DNA of 64,000 nt from Hydrocarboniphaga daqingensis (lineage in GTDB: Bacteria > Pseudomonadota > Gammaproteobacteria > Nevskiales > Nevskiaceae): the NCBI RefSeq assembly GCF_900129825.1, contig NZ_FQWZ01000004.1:216333-280332 (forward strand), read 5' to 3'. Positions 1 to 7,184 of the stretch are shown here, piece by piece. Each line of letters starts with the position of its first letter. Position 1 is the stretch's first letter. The position numbers and the translations under genes are program-made. A model generated the notes under the pieces. The model worked only from the letters and a program-made list of their open reading frames with translations, was not told where the DNA came from and did no database searches.

Positions 1-229
1 GACGCTGCTGCGTTCGGTGATCACGCACTTGACCACGCTGCTGGTGCTGACCGCGTTGCTGTTGATGGGCGGCAGCAGCGTGCACAGCTTTGCCGTGGCG
101 CTGATCTTCGGCGTCATCGTCGCCACCTACTCGTCGATCTACGTCTCGACCGGCTTGGCGATCCTGCTCGGCATCTCCCGCGAAGACCTGCTGCCGCCGC
201 AAGACGAAGCGGTCGACGAACTGCCGTAG
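1..229 (+). CDS. secF: Protein translocase subunit SecF, C-terminal fragment
   Basis: The reading frame is open from base 2 and ends with TAG at 227-229, so about 75 residues of the C-terminus are seen and the start lies left of the window. The residues RSVITHLTTLLVL, the following glycine-containing membrane segment and the motif ATYSSIYVS are characteristic of the last membrane helices of SecF, which with SecD uses the proton gradient to assist Sec-dependent export. In many gammaproteobacteria secDF is followed by suhB-trmJ-cysE; here those genes appear only after the integron, at 12803 onward. Confidence 0.92.
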   Translation, partial: TLLRSVITHLTTLLVLTALLLMGGSSVHSFAVALIFGVIVATYSSIYVSTGLAILLGISREDLLPPQDEAVDELP

Positions 230-557
230 CCGCCAGGGCCTGACCGGGGAACGCAGCGCGGATCGATTCGGCGCTGCGTGGCTCCCGGCGCTTGATCGAC
301 GTGCCCCTGCATGGCGGATCAGCAATGGCGCAACGGGGCAGTCGCCGCCTTCGGCTCATACCGTGCGCGGCGAAGCACGCCTTCGTGCTGCAGCGATGCG
401 GGCCTGCGCGCAGTCCAAGGCGTCCGAGCGTGCGCCTCGACCGGCCTGGTATCTGCGACAAGCTGCGGAACGTCGCCTCGCGGTGCACGCGGCCTCATGG
501 CCGCCATCGGGTGGTTCGCCCAGGCGCTAGACGCTCGCCGGTAACAACGACAGGACG
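230..557. other. Gene-free stretch between secF and the first minus-strand gene
   Basis: Short open frames exist on both strands but none has a convincing start, composition or recognisable product. The only structure I see is the inverted repeat at 251-279 just after secF. This stretch is the left boundary between the core chromosome and the cassette-type genes. Confidence 0.5.
251..279 (+). terminator. Hairpin downstream of secF
   Basis: ACGCAGCGC at 251-259 is the exact inverted repeat of GCGCTGCGT at 271-279, with an 11-base loop, 21 bases after the secF stop. There is no T-run, so it may be a processed 3' end or a weak terminator rather than a classical intrinsic one. Confidence 0.4.
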
Positions 558-926
558 TCAGTCCAGATCGGACGCTTCGTAGAGTGGCCGTATTTCGATC
601 TCGCTCGGACCCGGCATCGGGTTGGGGCACTGCTGCGCCCAGAAGATCGCCTCGGCCATATCGTTGACTTCCCACAACCAGTAACCGGCGACCAGTTCGT
701 TTGCCGGTGCAAACGGACCGTTGATCACCGTCCGCTCGGTGCCGTTAAACGCGATTCGCGCTCCATGGGACGAGGGCTTCAGCCCTACGGCATCAATCAA
801 GACGTTGGCACGGCGTAGCGCGTCGTTGAACGTGCCCATCGCGTCGAGCATCGCCGCCGTCCATGCGTCGGGAACGAATCCTTTCTCACTGGCGGCAGTG
901 GCTTTTACCAGCACGATAACGCGCAT
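558..926 (-). CDS. YCII/DGPF-related protein
   Basis: A 122-residue protein starting MRVIVLVKATAASEKG. The N-terminal beta strand followed by a run of small and charged residues, the later DGPFxxxxE-type segment (here NGPFAPANELVAGYWLWEV) and the EIRPLYE ending match the YCII-related (DGPF domain) family of small dimeric alpha-beta barrel proteins. Their biochemical roles are mostly unknown; they are often found beside sigma factors, which is not the case here. It lies on the same strand as the integron cassettes, but no clear attC site follows it. Confidence 0.7.
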   Translation of the reverse strand: MRVIVLVKATAASEKGFVPDAWTAAMLDAMGTFNDALRRANVLIDAVGLKPSSHGARIAFNGTERTVINGPFAPANELVAGYWLWEVNDMAEAIFWAQQCPNPMPGPSEIEIRPLYEASDLD

Positions 927-988
927 CGTCTTCTCGGCTATGTCGTACAGCGAGGGCCCGAATCTATCGAGACAGCTTGATCAGGAGC

Positions 989-1339
989 TTAGCCCTGAGC
1001 CTTCTTCACGAATTCTGACTTGAGCTTCATCGGACCAAAGCCATCGATCTTGCAGTCGATGTTGTGGTCTTCGTCGACAAGTCGAATGTTGCGCACCTTC
1101 GTACCCGCCTTGAGCGCTGAACTGGCGCCTTTGACCTTCAGGTCTTTGACGACGGTTACCGTATCGCCATCTTCCAGAACATTGCCGACTGCGTCTTTGT
1201 GGATCGTCTGCGCTTGCTCATCAGGCGTTGGCGGGTTGTCCAGCGACCACTCGTGCCCGCACTCCGGGCAAACCAAGAGCGCTCCATCCTGGTAAGTGAA
1301 TGCAGACGTGCAGGAAGGGCAACTCGGCAACTCAGTCAT
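989..1339 (-). CDS. phnA: PhnA-family zinc ribbon protein
   Basis: 116 residues if started at the ATG at 1337-1339 ([10 protein letters not shown]); an in-frame start 7 codons earlier is less likely because the family begins at this motif. Four cysteines in CPSC and CPEC (residues about 7-26) form a zinc ribbon, followed by the PhnA domain with [15 protein letters not shown] and the [10 protein letters not shown] tail. This is the PhnA/YjdM family, named from the phosphonate operon although it is not required for C-P bond cleavage. It stands alone in the cassette-side region, which agrees with acquisition as a single gene. Confidence 0.88.
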   Translation of the reverse strand: MTELPSCPSCTSAFTYQDGALLVCPECGHEWSLDNPPTPDEQAQTIHKDAVGNVLEDGDTVTVVKDLKVKGASSALKAGTKVRNIRLVDEDHNIDCKIDGFGPMKLKSEFVKKAQG

Positions 1340-1692
1340 AGAAGTAACTCGATGGGTCAATTAACACGCTTGGAAATCGCGAATGTTTCTTCGGGGCAAT
1401 GTTAGCGTGGCCTTGCCTGCCCGCCCTAATCACAACGGAAGCCGCCCCGCCGACGACCCATTGAGGAATCCATCGCCGTGATGGACTGCACGACGAGCAT
1501 CGCAGGATGAAAGGGATCGGGTTGCACGTGATGATCCCGATCATAGCCACGAGCGTAGGCGTAGCCCCACATGGCGGCGACGCGGTGGGTTATTCGTTGT
1601 GTGTGGCCCGGCTACTGTGTTCAGCTGCGGCCACGCCGGAGCACATCGGGATGGATCAGCATCGCTCGGCACCGCTGATCAGAGTCGGCTGC
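1340..1692. other. Gene-free stretch with one attC-like remnant
   Basis: About 350 bases without a credible gene. The only organised part is the attC-like element at 1361-1407. The remainder may be a cassette whose gene has decayed. Confidence 0.4.
1361..1407 (-). repeat. Possible attC remnant
   Basis: TTAAC at 1361-1365 and GTTAG at 1401-1405 face each other 22 bases upstream of phnA, the position and polarity expected for an attC site read on the minus strand. The central arms are poorly conserved, so this is a weak call. Confidence 0.3.
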
Positions 1693-2022
1693 CTATGACG
1701 GATGGCGTTCAATCGTAGAGTAGCCAGGAGCGCTGGCCAGATATCGAACCATGACGATGTCGCCTTTCCGCGGATTGTCGCCGACCCACGTGGTCGGAAT
1801 ATCGCGCTGCACCGTTATCTCTCTGCCCAGGCCGGGAGGCGAGTACGTGTACCGAACGTGATCCGCCCCCTCGTCACCCGTAATGACGTCTACGACTTCA
1901 CCCAGTATCGGTTGACCATTCTTCAGCAGCTCCTGATCTTCCTTTTTTTGGCTGTCCATCGCCGACAGGAAATGTACCGTGGGGATGCACAGCACCAAGA
2001 AGATGATCGTTGCCAGCAGCAT
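1693..2022 (-). CDS. Small membrane-anchored protein, DUF3592-like
   Basis: 109 residues. A hydrophobic N-terminus (residues 1-20, signal anchor) precedes a charged linker and a beta-rich domain with GEVVDVITG, VRYTYSPPG and VMVRYLASAPG. The pattern of a membrane anchor followed by a small beta domain resembles DUF3592-type proteins, whose function is unknown. The true start could lie slightly upstream since the first ATG is directly at the membrane segment. It has the cassette orientation. Confidence 0.5.
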   Translation of the reverse strand: MLLATIIFLVLCIPTVHFLSAMDSQKKEDQELLKNGQPILGEVVDVITGDEGADHVRYTYSPPGLGREITVQRDIPTTWVGDNPRKGDIVMVRYLASAPGYSTIERHPS

Positions 2023-2310
2023 ATGACGATTGTGCAGCCGTTAGGTCGCGCAAGCTGCGACGCAATACAGTCGGACGTTCGTCGGCGTGCGCTGCATCAT
2101 GGCCAGGACCGGCGTCTGCTTGACGATTTTGGGATGGCGGATGCTGTTCGTCATGGGATGCAAACTATCGCAGCTCCTTTCGCATCAGGCTGGTGGCCGG
2201 CGACGGGCACAACGATCTGAACTGTGCCGCACCTGAAATGTCGGTCGAGGCATCTGCTCTCGTGACGTAAACATAGTCCTGCTTCGAGAAGAAGGCCAAT
2301 GCGGTGTTTG
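2023..2310. other. Gene-poor spacer
   Basis: No credible gene. GTTAGG near 2040 and facing CTAAC/GTTAG motifs at 2310-2337 resemble integron half-sites but do not form a complete attC. Confidence 0.4.
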
Positions 2311-2736
2311 CTAACAAGTAGAGCGACGTGATGTTAGTGATGAAAGCAATGCGGTAAGGCCTGCAGGAGCGAACAACACCACGACGAAGTCTTTTGCTGC
2401 CATCGCGATAGCTGCCAAAGATAGTTGGACGAATTCACTGGCCTGCCAGGCTGACCACGCATGAATCAGTGCGACGGGCGCTGCTATAAGAAACCCGAAC
2501 CGTACCGATTGATTGCGAAACATCCGGACCACCAGGGCCGCAACGATGGTAGCCGCACTGATCACAGCCAGTGCATGAGAGATGCTGGTAGCAAACAAGA
2601 GGGCAGACTCAGGCCTGCCTGCGTCGGGCTGCCATGGAAAGTGAATGCCCGCAACGAGCCCTATTAGATAAATGAGGCTGAACATGTAGAGGGCAGAAAG
2701 CGAAACGACTGCAAGTGTCGCTCTTACTCGACTCAT
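2311..2736 (-). CDS. Four-helix membrane protein, unknown
   Basis: 141 residues from the ATG at 2734-2736 (MSRVRATLAVV). Hydrophobic segments lie at roughly residues 5-28, 45-68, 75-95 and 100-125, so it is an inner-membrane protein with about four helices. A CTCCTT-containing stretch just upstream (on + at 2743-2750, reading AAGGAGA on -) gives a good ribosome binding site. No family was recognised. It is followed on the right by the degenerate attC at 2754-2830. Confidence 0.6.
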   Translation of the reverse strand: MSRVRATLAVVSLSALYMFSLIYLIGLVAGIHFPWQPDAGRPESALLFATSISHALAVISAATIVAALVVRMFRNQSVRFGFLIAAPVALIHAWSAWQASEFVQLSLAAIAMAAKDFVVVLFAPAGLTALLSSLTSRRSTC

Positions 2737-2753
2737 TACCATCTCTCCTTGAT

Positions 2754-2830
2754 CGCTAACGTCTCATTTCATGCACCGTGGAGCTGCACCCAAGCGGAAC
2801 TTGAACAACCGGCTGGAGCGCCTGGGTAGC
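2754..2830 (-). repeat. Degenerate attC site
   Basis: GCTAAC at 2755-2760 on the cassette-start side and GGTAGCC near 2824-2830 next to the stop of the 2835-3323 gene. The right half is poorly conserved, so this site may be inactive. Confidence 0.4.
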
Positions 2831-2834
2831 CGGG

Positions 2835-3323
2835 CTAGCCGTCGACCTGAACGCCCTGTGCTTTACCGGACTCAATCAGTGCCGTGAAAGAGTGACCGGC
2901 TGACTCAACAAGGTATGTGACTTCCCACTTTTCGATCGGCTCTCCGCCTGATGGAACAGAGAAGCCATCAAGCTTGAAAGCTGCTCGCCACTCCGACGGT
3001 AACGGTTGCTTTGTCCAAGACGAAAATTCCGGCTCAAACGCTGGGCGACATATTTGAAACAGACGATCAAGATCAGCGAGCACGGACCGACAGAAGGCTT
3101 CTTCGGCTGCCGTTGGCCCTTGAGACGTGCCCTGCATGGTGACGCCGACTCGATCTTGGCTCCCGGGAATTGTGAGTTCGGCTTCCCAATAGCATTTTGT
3201 CGGGTCCTTGTGGCCGAAGTAGATGAGCGATTGGAAGTACGGATGTACGACTTCCTTGTGCCACGACCTTCCCGTGAGATCAGCGTTCAGGACGTTGAAA
3301 ATCTTCTTCAGGATGGAGGCCAT
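2835..3323 (-). CDS. Cassette protein, unknown
   Basis: 162 residues, starting MASILKKIFNVLNADLTGR at an ATG on 3321-3323. It is soluble, rich in tryptophan and mixed alpha-beta by eye, with no membrane segment and no motif I recognise. The segment WEAELTIPGSQDRVGVTMQG suggests a beta-sheet core. It occupies one integron cassette between the attC at 2754-2830 and the hairpin region at 3343. Confidence 0.55.
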   Translation of the reverse strand: MASILKKIFNVLNADLTGRSWHKEVVHPYFQSLIYFGHKDPTKCYWEAELTIPGSQDRVGVTMQGTSQGPTAAEEAFCRSVLADLDRLFQICRPAFEPEFSSWTKQPLPSEWRAAFKLDGFSVPSGGEPIEKWEVTYLVESAGHSFTALIESGKAQGVQVDG

Positions 3324-3342
3324 CTTGGTGTCTTTCGTGGGC

Positions 3343-3378
3343 TAACGACAGCGCTAGTCTGCTGCGCCGCTGTCGTTA
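3343..3378. repeat. Perfect 11-base inverted repeat in the integron
   Basis: TAACGACAGCG at 3343-3353 pairs perfectly with CGCTGTCGTTA at 3368-3378 across a 14-base loop. The TAAC/GTTA ends look like attC simple sites, so it could be a compact attC or the left end of a long one running to 3504. Confidence 0.5.
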
Positions 3379-3457
3379 CGCGGCGGAGGTAGCATCATTG
3401 GTCGTAGAGCATTGTTCGGGGTCACTGTGTACTCTCGTCAGCCTGCGCCTGTAACGC

Positions 3458-3504
3458 GCTAACTAGGGGGCGGGTGGAGCCTGTCCGCTTAAGTGCCTTG
3501 TTAG
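3458..3504 (-). repeat. attC site
   Basis: GCTAAC at 3458-3463 and TTGTTAG at 3498-3504 flank GGCGGGTGGAGCCTGTCCGC. The right half overlaps the stop of the NERD gene (3501-3503). It may be extended leftwards to 3343. Confidence 0.6.
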
Positions 3505-4271
3505 TTGACATTTTTCACCACCCTGCATTTGGGATAGGCGGAACAGCCCCAGAACTGATTGCCAGCACTGCCGCCACTTCTAGCGGTGCGCAAAACCAAT
3601 CTGCTGCCACATTTAGGACACTTCCGCTCAGCTGACAAATCGGCCCGCTTTCTGAGTTGCTGAACATGCTGGCGATGTGTTTCCCGTGTGGGTTCAAGGC
3701 GAACGGCTTGAATTGTCGCCACTGCCAGCTGAACTTGCGATTCGCTTAGAACCGGCTCACAAAAAGACTTGATGTAGGTGATGTAACCACCACCCGTCGT
3801 AACATTCGCTGGCATTGAAGATTTGAACGTGCTCTCGCCGGTAAAGACGACTACCGAGTGAATAGCCTCAGGCGGCACATCAAGCACCGCTTCTAACGCC
3901 TTTACGTGTTTGTAGTTCTGGCGAAGAGGGTTCTGAAATCTGAAAGACGTCTTGAATAATTTCTGTGTCCACTGGGCCTGACTTTCATCCCCGAAAATCC
4001 AACCCTTCATGTTCTTCGTTTCTACAACAAAGATGCCAAACCGAGATACGAAGATGTGATCAATCTGCGTAGTTCCTTCAGAAGTCGGCAGCGTTACGTT
4101 GTGAATCGGGTGGTAGGTTTCGATGGGAAGCCTGAGGCGCGCGGCAAATTTGACCAGAGATTCTCCAAGCACCCCTTTGAACCATGGGGTTTTGAAGACC
4201 CCGATAACAAGCAGGATGGGGATAAGCCACCACAGCTTGAATACCTCGTTGAAGATCGGGGAGTAATCCAT
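3501..4271 (-). CDS. NERD-domain protein with C-terminal topoisomerase-type zinc ribbon
   Basis: 256 residues. One membrane helix (about residues 10-26, LWWLIPILLVIGVF) is followed by a NERD (nuclease-related) domain: NVTLPTSEGTTQIDHIFVS carries the conserved D, and FGIFVVETKNMKGWIFG the ExK active-site pair. The C-terminus has CPKCGSRLVLRTAR ... FWGCSAYPKC, a four-cysteine zinc ribbon like those of topoisomerase I. NERD proteins are predicted endonucleases and are frequent integron cargo. The membrane anchor suggests it acts on incoming DNA or near the envelope; that is inference. Confidence 0.85.
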   Translation of the reverse strand: MDYSPIFNEVFKLWWLIPILLVIGVFKTPWFKGVLGESLVKFAARLRLPIETYHPIHNVTLPTSEGTTQIDHIFVSRFGIFVVETKNMKGWIFGDESQAQWTQKLFKTSFRFQNPLRQNYKHVKALEAVLDVPPEAIHSVVVFTGESTFKSSMPANVTTGGGYITYIKSFCEPVLSESQVQLAVATIQAVRLEPTRETHRQHVQQLRKRADLSAERKCPKCGSRLVLRTARSGGSAGNQFWGCSAYPKCRVVKNVN

Positions 4272-4282
4272 CGCTGACTGTT

Positions 4283-4380
4283 ACCTAACGCCGGGGCTCA
4301 GGTGCATTTGAGGTGACGCACGCTTTTAAGCCAGCCGAAATGTGTGGCAGGTCAAATATCACCTGCAGTGATTTGTTAGC
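4283..4380 (-). repeat. attC site (long form)
   Basis: ACCTAAC at 4283-4289 and GTTAGC at 4375-4380. The inner arms AGGTGCATTTGA and TCAAATATCACCT (one extra base) are near-perfect inverted repeats. At 98 bases it is the longest clear attC of the array. Confidence 0.75.
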
Positions 4381-4381
4381 T

Positions 4382-5305
4382 TTAACGCCGCAACCCAAAA
4401 TAAAATGTACCCATTACCCACCAGACTGACTCCAAGTAATCATTTTGGTAGCCCACGATCCCACATATCAACCGCGAGTTAAGACGAGAAAGGTGATGGG
4501 GATAATAATTAGCATCCCGGTCAAGAGATCCAAAACCTATAGTTGATCCAGTCCACATCGCCTCATGAAACAACTCATTTCGAGCTTTGTACAGCTTATC
4601 CACCAAAACACTATCAGTGGGGATGCCGAATTCAGACAGCAGCACATCAAACCTTCCCCGATGATTATTCGCCTTTGGCGCTTTTGGATTTAGGGTGGTG
4701 TGAAGCCTATAGATGGCGTCGAAAACCATGTATTGATGAGTGAACGCATCCCACTCCCACTCAAGGCTTCGCGCCCGAGTTAGCACGTATAAAATATTGA
4801 TCAGTCGGGTACGAATGTCTGTAGGTTGGTCTCGCCACCACTCGTAAACGTGCCCGAGAAAATCTAGGCACGTTTCGGGATGGAAAAATATGTTGTTGGT
4901 TGGTTTGTATGGAATGCGGCCTTCAAAGTGCCAATCAGAAAACTGCAATCGAGTTCCATACAAGTACGCAAGAACATAAATGATCAGCGCATCGTCAGAA
5001 CACGTTGTATTCGATGCATCTAGGGGTGATTCGAGCTCGAGCCGATGCGATGGAGGCAAGGCGTAAACTGAGGCAGGCCGCTCCGAACGAGCTACCTTTT
5101 CCCTCTGCTCATGAGTACGTGGATCAACCGTGTAGGTCGCTATCTCTGGTGGATAATAGTATCCGTCACGATTAGACCGCTCCTCAAAACACTTGGCTCG
5201 TTCAGCGTGGTCATCTAGTAGGGCTATCGTCCCACCAATGAAATCGCCGGATATGGGGGCAACGAGGAACCCGAATTGCCGCTCGTGGCGCTGTTCCGTG
5301 CTCAT
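4382..5305 (-). CDS. Cassette protein with HEPN-like motif
   Basis: 307 residues starting MSTEQRHERQFGF. It is soluble and visibly lower in GC than its surroundings. Near residues 240-250 the segment KARNELFHEAMW contains an R-x4-H pattern preceded by a helix, as in HEPN/Apea-type domains, which include ribonucleases of toxin and defence systems. The N-terminal two thirds resemble no family I know. A defence or toxin role is plausible given the HEPN-like motif and the mobile setting, but the protein lacks an obvious antitoxin partner. Its stop overlaps the attC at 4283-4380. Confidence 0.6.
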   Translation of the reverse strand: MSTEQRHERQFGFLVAPISGDFIGGTIALLDDHAERAKCFEERSNRDGYYYPPEIATYTVDPRTHEQREKVARSERPASVYALPPSHRLELESPLDASNTTCSDDALIIYVLAYLYGTRLQFSDWHFEGRIPYKPTNNIFFHPETCLDFLGHVYEWWRDQPTDIRTRLINILYVLTRARSLEWEWDAFTHQYMVFDAIYRLHTTLNPKAPKANNHRGRFDVLLSEFGIPTDSVLVDKLYKARNELFHEAMWTGSTIGFGSLDRDANYYPHHLSRLNSRLICGIVGYQNDYLESVWWVMGTFYFGLRR

Positions 5306-5310
5306 TGGAA

Positions 5311-5377
5311 GCTAACGCCCAGTTTAGGCCGGTGACCCGCCGAAGGCGGGGCCGTCGGCTTGAAGCGTTGGTTGGGC
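5311..5377 (-). repeat. attC site
   Basis: GCTAAC at 5311-5316 and GTTGGGC at 5371-5377 flank GCCGGTGACCCGCCGAAGGC and a complementary arm. It ends the 5386-5661 cassette. Confidence 0.82.
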
Positions 5378-5385
5378 AACAAGCA

Positions 5386-5661
5386 TCACTCTTTGCTCAT
5401 CGCGCTGCCGATGCCGATGAGGATCATTGCGGCGATGCCTCCGCCGTAGTTGAGCACCAATGGGAACCAATTGTCCCAGGCGAACCCTGCATAAAGAGGA
5501 GCGGCAAGAAAGGTAACCGGGCCGAGAGCTAGAGCGGCAACAATTCCCCAGAAGCCAGCAATCTTAGAAATGATGGCCAAGCACAGAAAGAACCCCCATA
5601 TGCCAGTGCCGAACCAGACGATGTAGCCAATGGTTTTGACGAAGCCCCCGATTGCATTCAC
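5386..5661 (-). CDS. Small membrane protein, unknown cassette
   Basis: 91 residues from a GTG at 5659-5661, chosen because AGAAGGAGAG lies 7-9 bases before it; an ATG at 5685 sits inside the neighbouring attC core and is less likely. Two or three hydrophobic segments (GYIVWFGTGIWGFFLCLAII, GIVAALALGPVTFLAAPLYA and one near the end) make it an inner-membrane protein. Function unknown. Confidence 0.6.
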   Translation of the reverse strand: MNAIGGFVKTIGYIVWFGTGIWGFFLCLAIISKIAGFWGIVAALALGPVTFLAAPLYAGFAWDNWFPLVLNYGGGIAAMILIGIGSAMSKE

Positions 5662-5679
5662 ACGCTCTCTCCTTCTGTT

Positions 5680-5747
5680 GCCCAACGCCTCAACTCAGCC
5701 GCGGACTCGCCGAAGGCGAGGACGTCGGCTGGAGTGCCGGGTTGGGC
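5680..5747 (-). repeat. attC site
   Basis: GCCCAAC at 5680-5686 and GTTGGGC at 5741-5747 form perfect complementary ends; GCGGACTCGCCGAAGGCGAG lies in the centre. The gene of this cassette (5690-6091) reads into it. Confidence 0.88.
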
Positions 5748-6091
5748 GGCGATGCGACCCAGGCGGTAGAAAAGGTGATGACTACGATAGGGAACCAGCC
5801 GAGTGCATATAGCCATGGAGTGCTTAGCAGGATGGAGAACTGTTCTGCTTTTGCGATGACGAGATGCGCCGTTGCGTCCCACGCCAGCATGCCGAAAAAA
5901 GCACAAAGACCGCAGACGACCAAGCGACCACGAGAGCGCCCAATGTGTGCGGACCAGACGGACGGGATGAGAAACGCCACGGCTAAAACTGCGAGCGATA
6001 GTGTGTGCACGCGAATAGGCGCGCCACTCTGCGAGAAATACACGAGAGAGAGCGCCATGTACGCAATCACTGGGATGGTGATCTTACGCAT
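5690..6091 (-). CDS. Membrane protein whose C-terminus is encoded by attC
   Basis: 133 residues from the ATG at 6089-6091. About three to four hydrophobic helices, with SLAVLAVAFLIPSVWSAHIG and LVVCGLCAFFGMLAWDATAH typical. The last 15-18 residues (NPALQPTSSPSASPRLS) are translated from the attC site, so the native protein of the ancestral gene probably ended earlier. No family recognised. Confidence 0.55.
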   Translation of the reverse strand: MRKITIPVIAYMALSLVYFSQSGAPIRVHTLSLAVLAVAFLIPSVWSAHIGRSRGRLVVCGLCAFFGMLAWDATAHLVIAKAEQFSILLSTPWLYALGWFPIVVITFSTAWVASPPNPALQPTSSPSASPRLS

Positions 6092-6093
6092 TT

Positions 6094-6169
6094 GTTGACG
6101 CCCCAGCTAAGCCGCCGGCCCGCCGGAGCGAAGCGGAGGCGGGACGGTCGGCTTGAGCGCCTTGTTAGC
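6094..6169 (-). repeat. attC site
   Basis: The right end CTTGTTAGC (6161-6169) is canonical and the centre has CCGCCGGCCCGCCGGAGCG with a complementary arm. The left end (GTTGACGCCCC) has lost the usual AAC, so the integrase core may be impaired. Confidence 0.68.
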
Positions 6170-6655
6170 AGGACCCGCCTCACGTTCCAGTATTTCCCGG
6201 AACTGCGCCGCGCTTACCGGGAACTCAAAGTGCCGCTTCGGTAGTATGTGAAGCAGCGCGTCCGACTGGTAAAGAACAAAAGCAGACTTCGATTCTCGCC
6301 ACCGATGTAGGTGATGCCACGGCAGCGAGCCCTCGCCATTGGATGTACGGAAACGGAGACCTTGATCCTCAAAATCCACCGAGAATGGCTCCTGTATTGA
6401 GCGCTGCTGCTGATACAGCCTGCGCACCCGCCACGGCAAGTAGAGCCAATACCAAGCTGGGAAGTAGCAGATGGCGAGAAAGCCTACGAGATCAACCCAG
6501 GACGCGCGGCCAAGAAGCGCAGATCGAGCTGCCAGTGTGAGGCCAACCAAAGCAAGAGCAGCTAAGAAGCCCAAGAGGACGGCAAATACCGGCCGCGGCT
6601 TGCAGCCAAGCCGAATGGCCGAGATGTAGTCGGATGGTGAAATCGTGACCTTCAT
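6107..6655 (-). CDS. YcxB-like membrane protein
   Basis: 182 residues. Two membrane helices at about residues 22-45 and 52-75 are followed by a soluble beta-rich region with DFEDQGLRFRTSNGEGSLPW, the layout of YcxB-like proteins: two helices, then a C-terminal domain where the W-x-x-hydrophobic segment (LPWHHLHRW) and an FPVSAAQFREIL ending are typical. Function of the family is unknown. The last 20 residues (NKALKPTVPPPLRS and following) are encoded by the attC site. Confidence 0.7.
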   Translation of the reverse strand: MKVTISPSDYISAIRLGCKPRPVFAVLLGFLAALALVGLTLAARSALLGRASWVDLVGFLAICYFPAWYWLYLPWRVRRLYQQQRSIQEPFSVDFEDQGLRFRTSNGEGSLPWHHLHRWRESKSAFVLYQSDALLHILPKRHFEFPVSAAQFREILEREAGPANKALKPTVPPPLRSGGPAA

Positions 6656-6664
6656 TGCTTGTCC

Positions 6665-6727
6665 TGCTAACGCCAGAGCTAACGCGCGGCCCGTTTACGG
6701 GCCGTCGCGTTGAGCACCTTGTTGGAC
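6665..6727 (-). repeat. attC site
   Basis: TGCTAAC at 6665-6671 and GTTGGAC at 6721-6727; the centre GCGCGGCCCGTTTACGGGCC is self-complementary. It ends the 6732-7109 cassette. Confidence 0.8.
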
Positions 6728-6731
6728 CAGC

Positions 6732-7109
6732 TCACTGCCAATAGCTCCGACCGCGCTTGAGAAAGCCTGGATAGCCAGTTGTGCCCTCGAACGTGCCAGA
6801 CAAACCCGATTTACTCAGCCGGCCAGTGAATGTGGTTGTAGGGCAGCCGCTTTGCCCTGAAGTAATTTTGAATGAGATTGACGAACCGGACACCGCAACT
6901 GGCACAACCGCCGGAATGCCCGGCTCGCCTTCTGAGCACTGGACTACTGCTTGATATTCGTTACGGCTAAACACAATGAAAACCTCAACTCCAATGACAT
7001 CTTCGGCGGCGAAGTGCATGTTGCTGTAAATGCCAGTGACCTTCGGAGACTCGGCAGCAATGACGGAAGCCGAAAAGAGCACTAGCACTCCCAATAGGAT
7101 GCTTTTCAT
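6732..7109 (-). CDS. Secreted or periplasmic protein, unknown
   Basis: 125 residues when started at the ATG at 7107-7109 (MKSILLGVLVLFSASVIAAE), which gives a standard signal peptide with cleavage near ASVIAA-ES; the longer frame from 7139 would hide the signal. The mature part is beta-rich with two cysteines (CSEGEPG and SGCPTTT) that could form a disulfide. No family recognised. Confidence 0.6.
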   Translation of the reverse strand: MKSILLGVLVLFSASVIAAESPKVTGIYSNMHFAAEDVIGVEVFIVFSRNEYQAVVQCSEGEPGIPAVVPVAVSGSSISFKITSGQSGCPTTTFTGRLSKSGLSGTFEGTTGYPGFLKRGRSYWQ

Positions 7110-7112
7110 GAG

Positions 7113-7184
7113 GTCCAACGTCTGAGCTAAGCGGACCAATCAATCGCGAAGCGATTGATTGGTCCGCTTGAGCGAATGTTTAGG
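7113..7184 (-). repeat. attC site
   Basis: GTCCAAC at 7113-7119 and GTTTAGG at 7178-7184; GCGGACCAATCAATCGC pairs with GCGATTGATTGGTCCGC in the centre. It overlaps the stop of the 7180-8022 gene. Confidence 0.85.

Noticed and set aside
251-279. The hairpin after secF as an attC site
   Set aside because: It has no AAC/GTT end motifs and sits on the secF side without a cassette gene.
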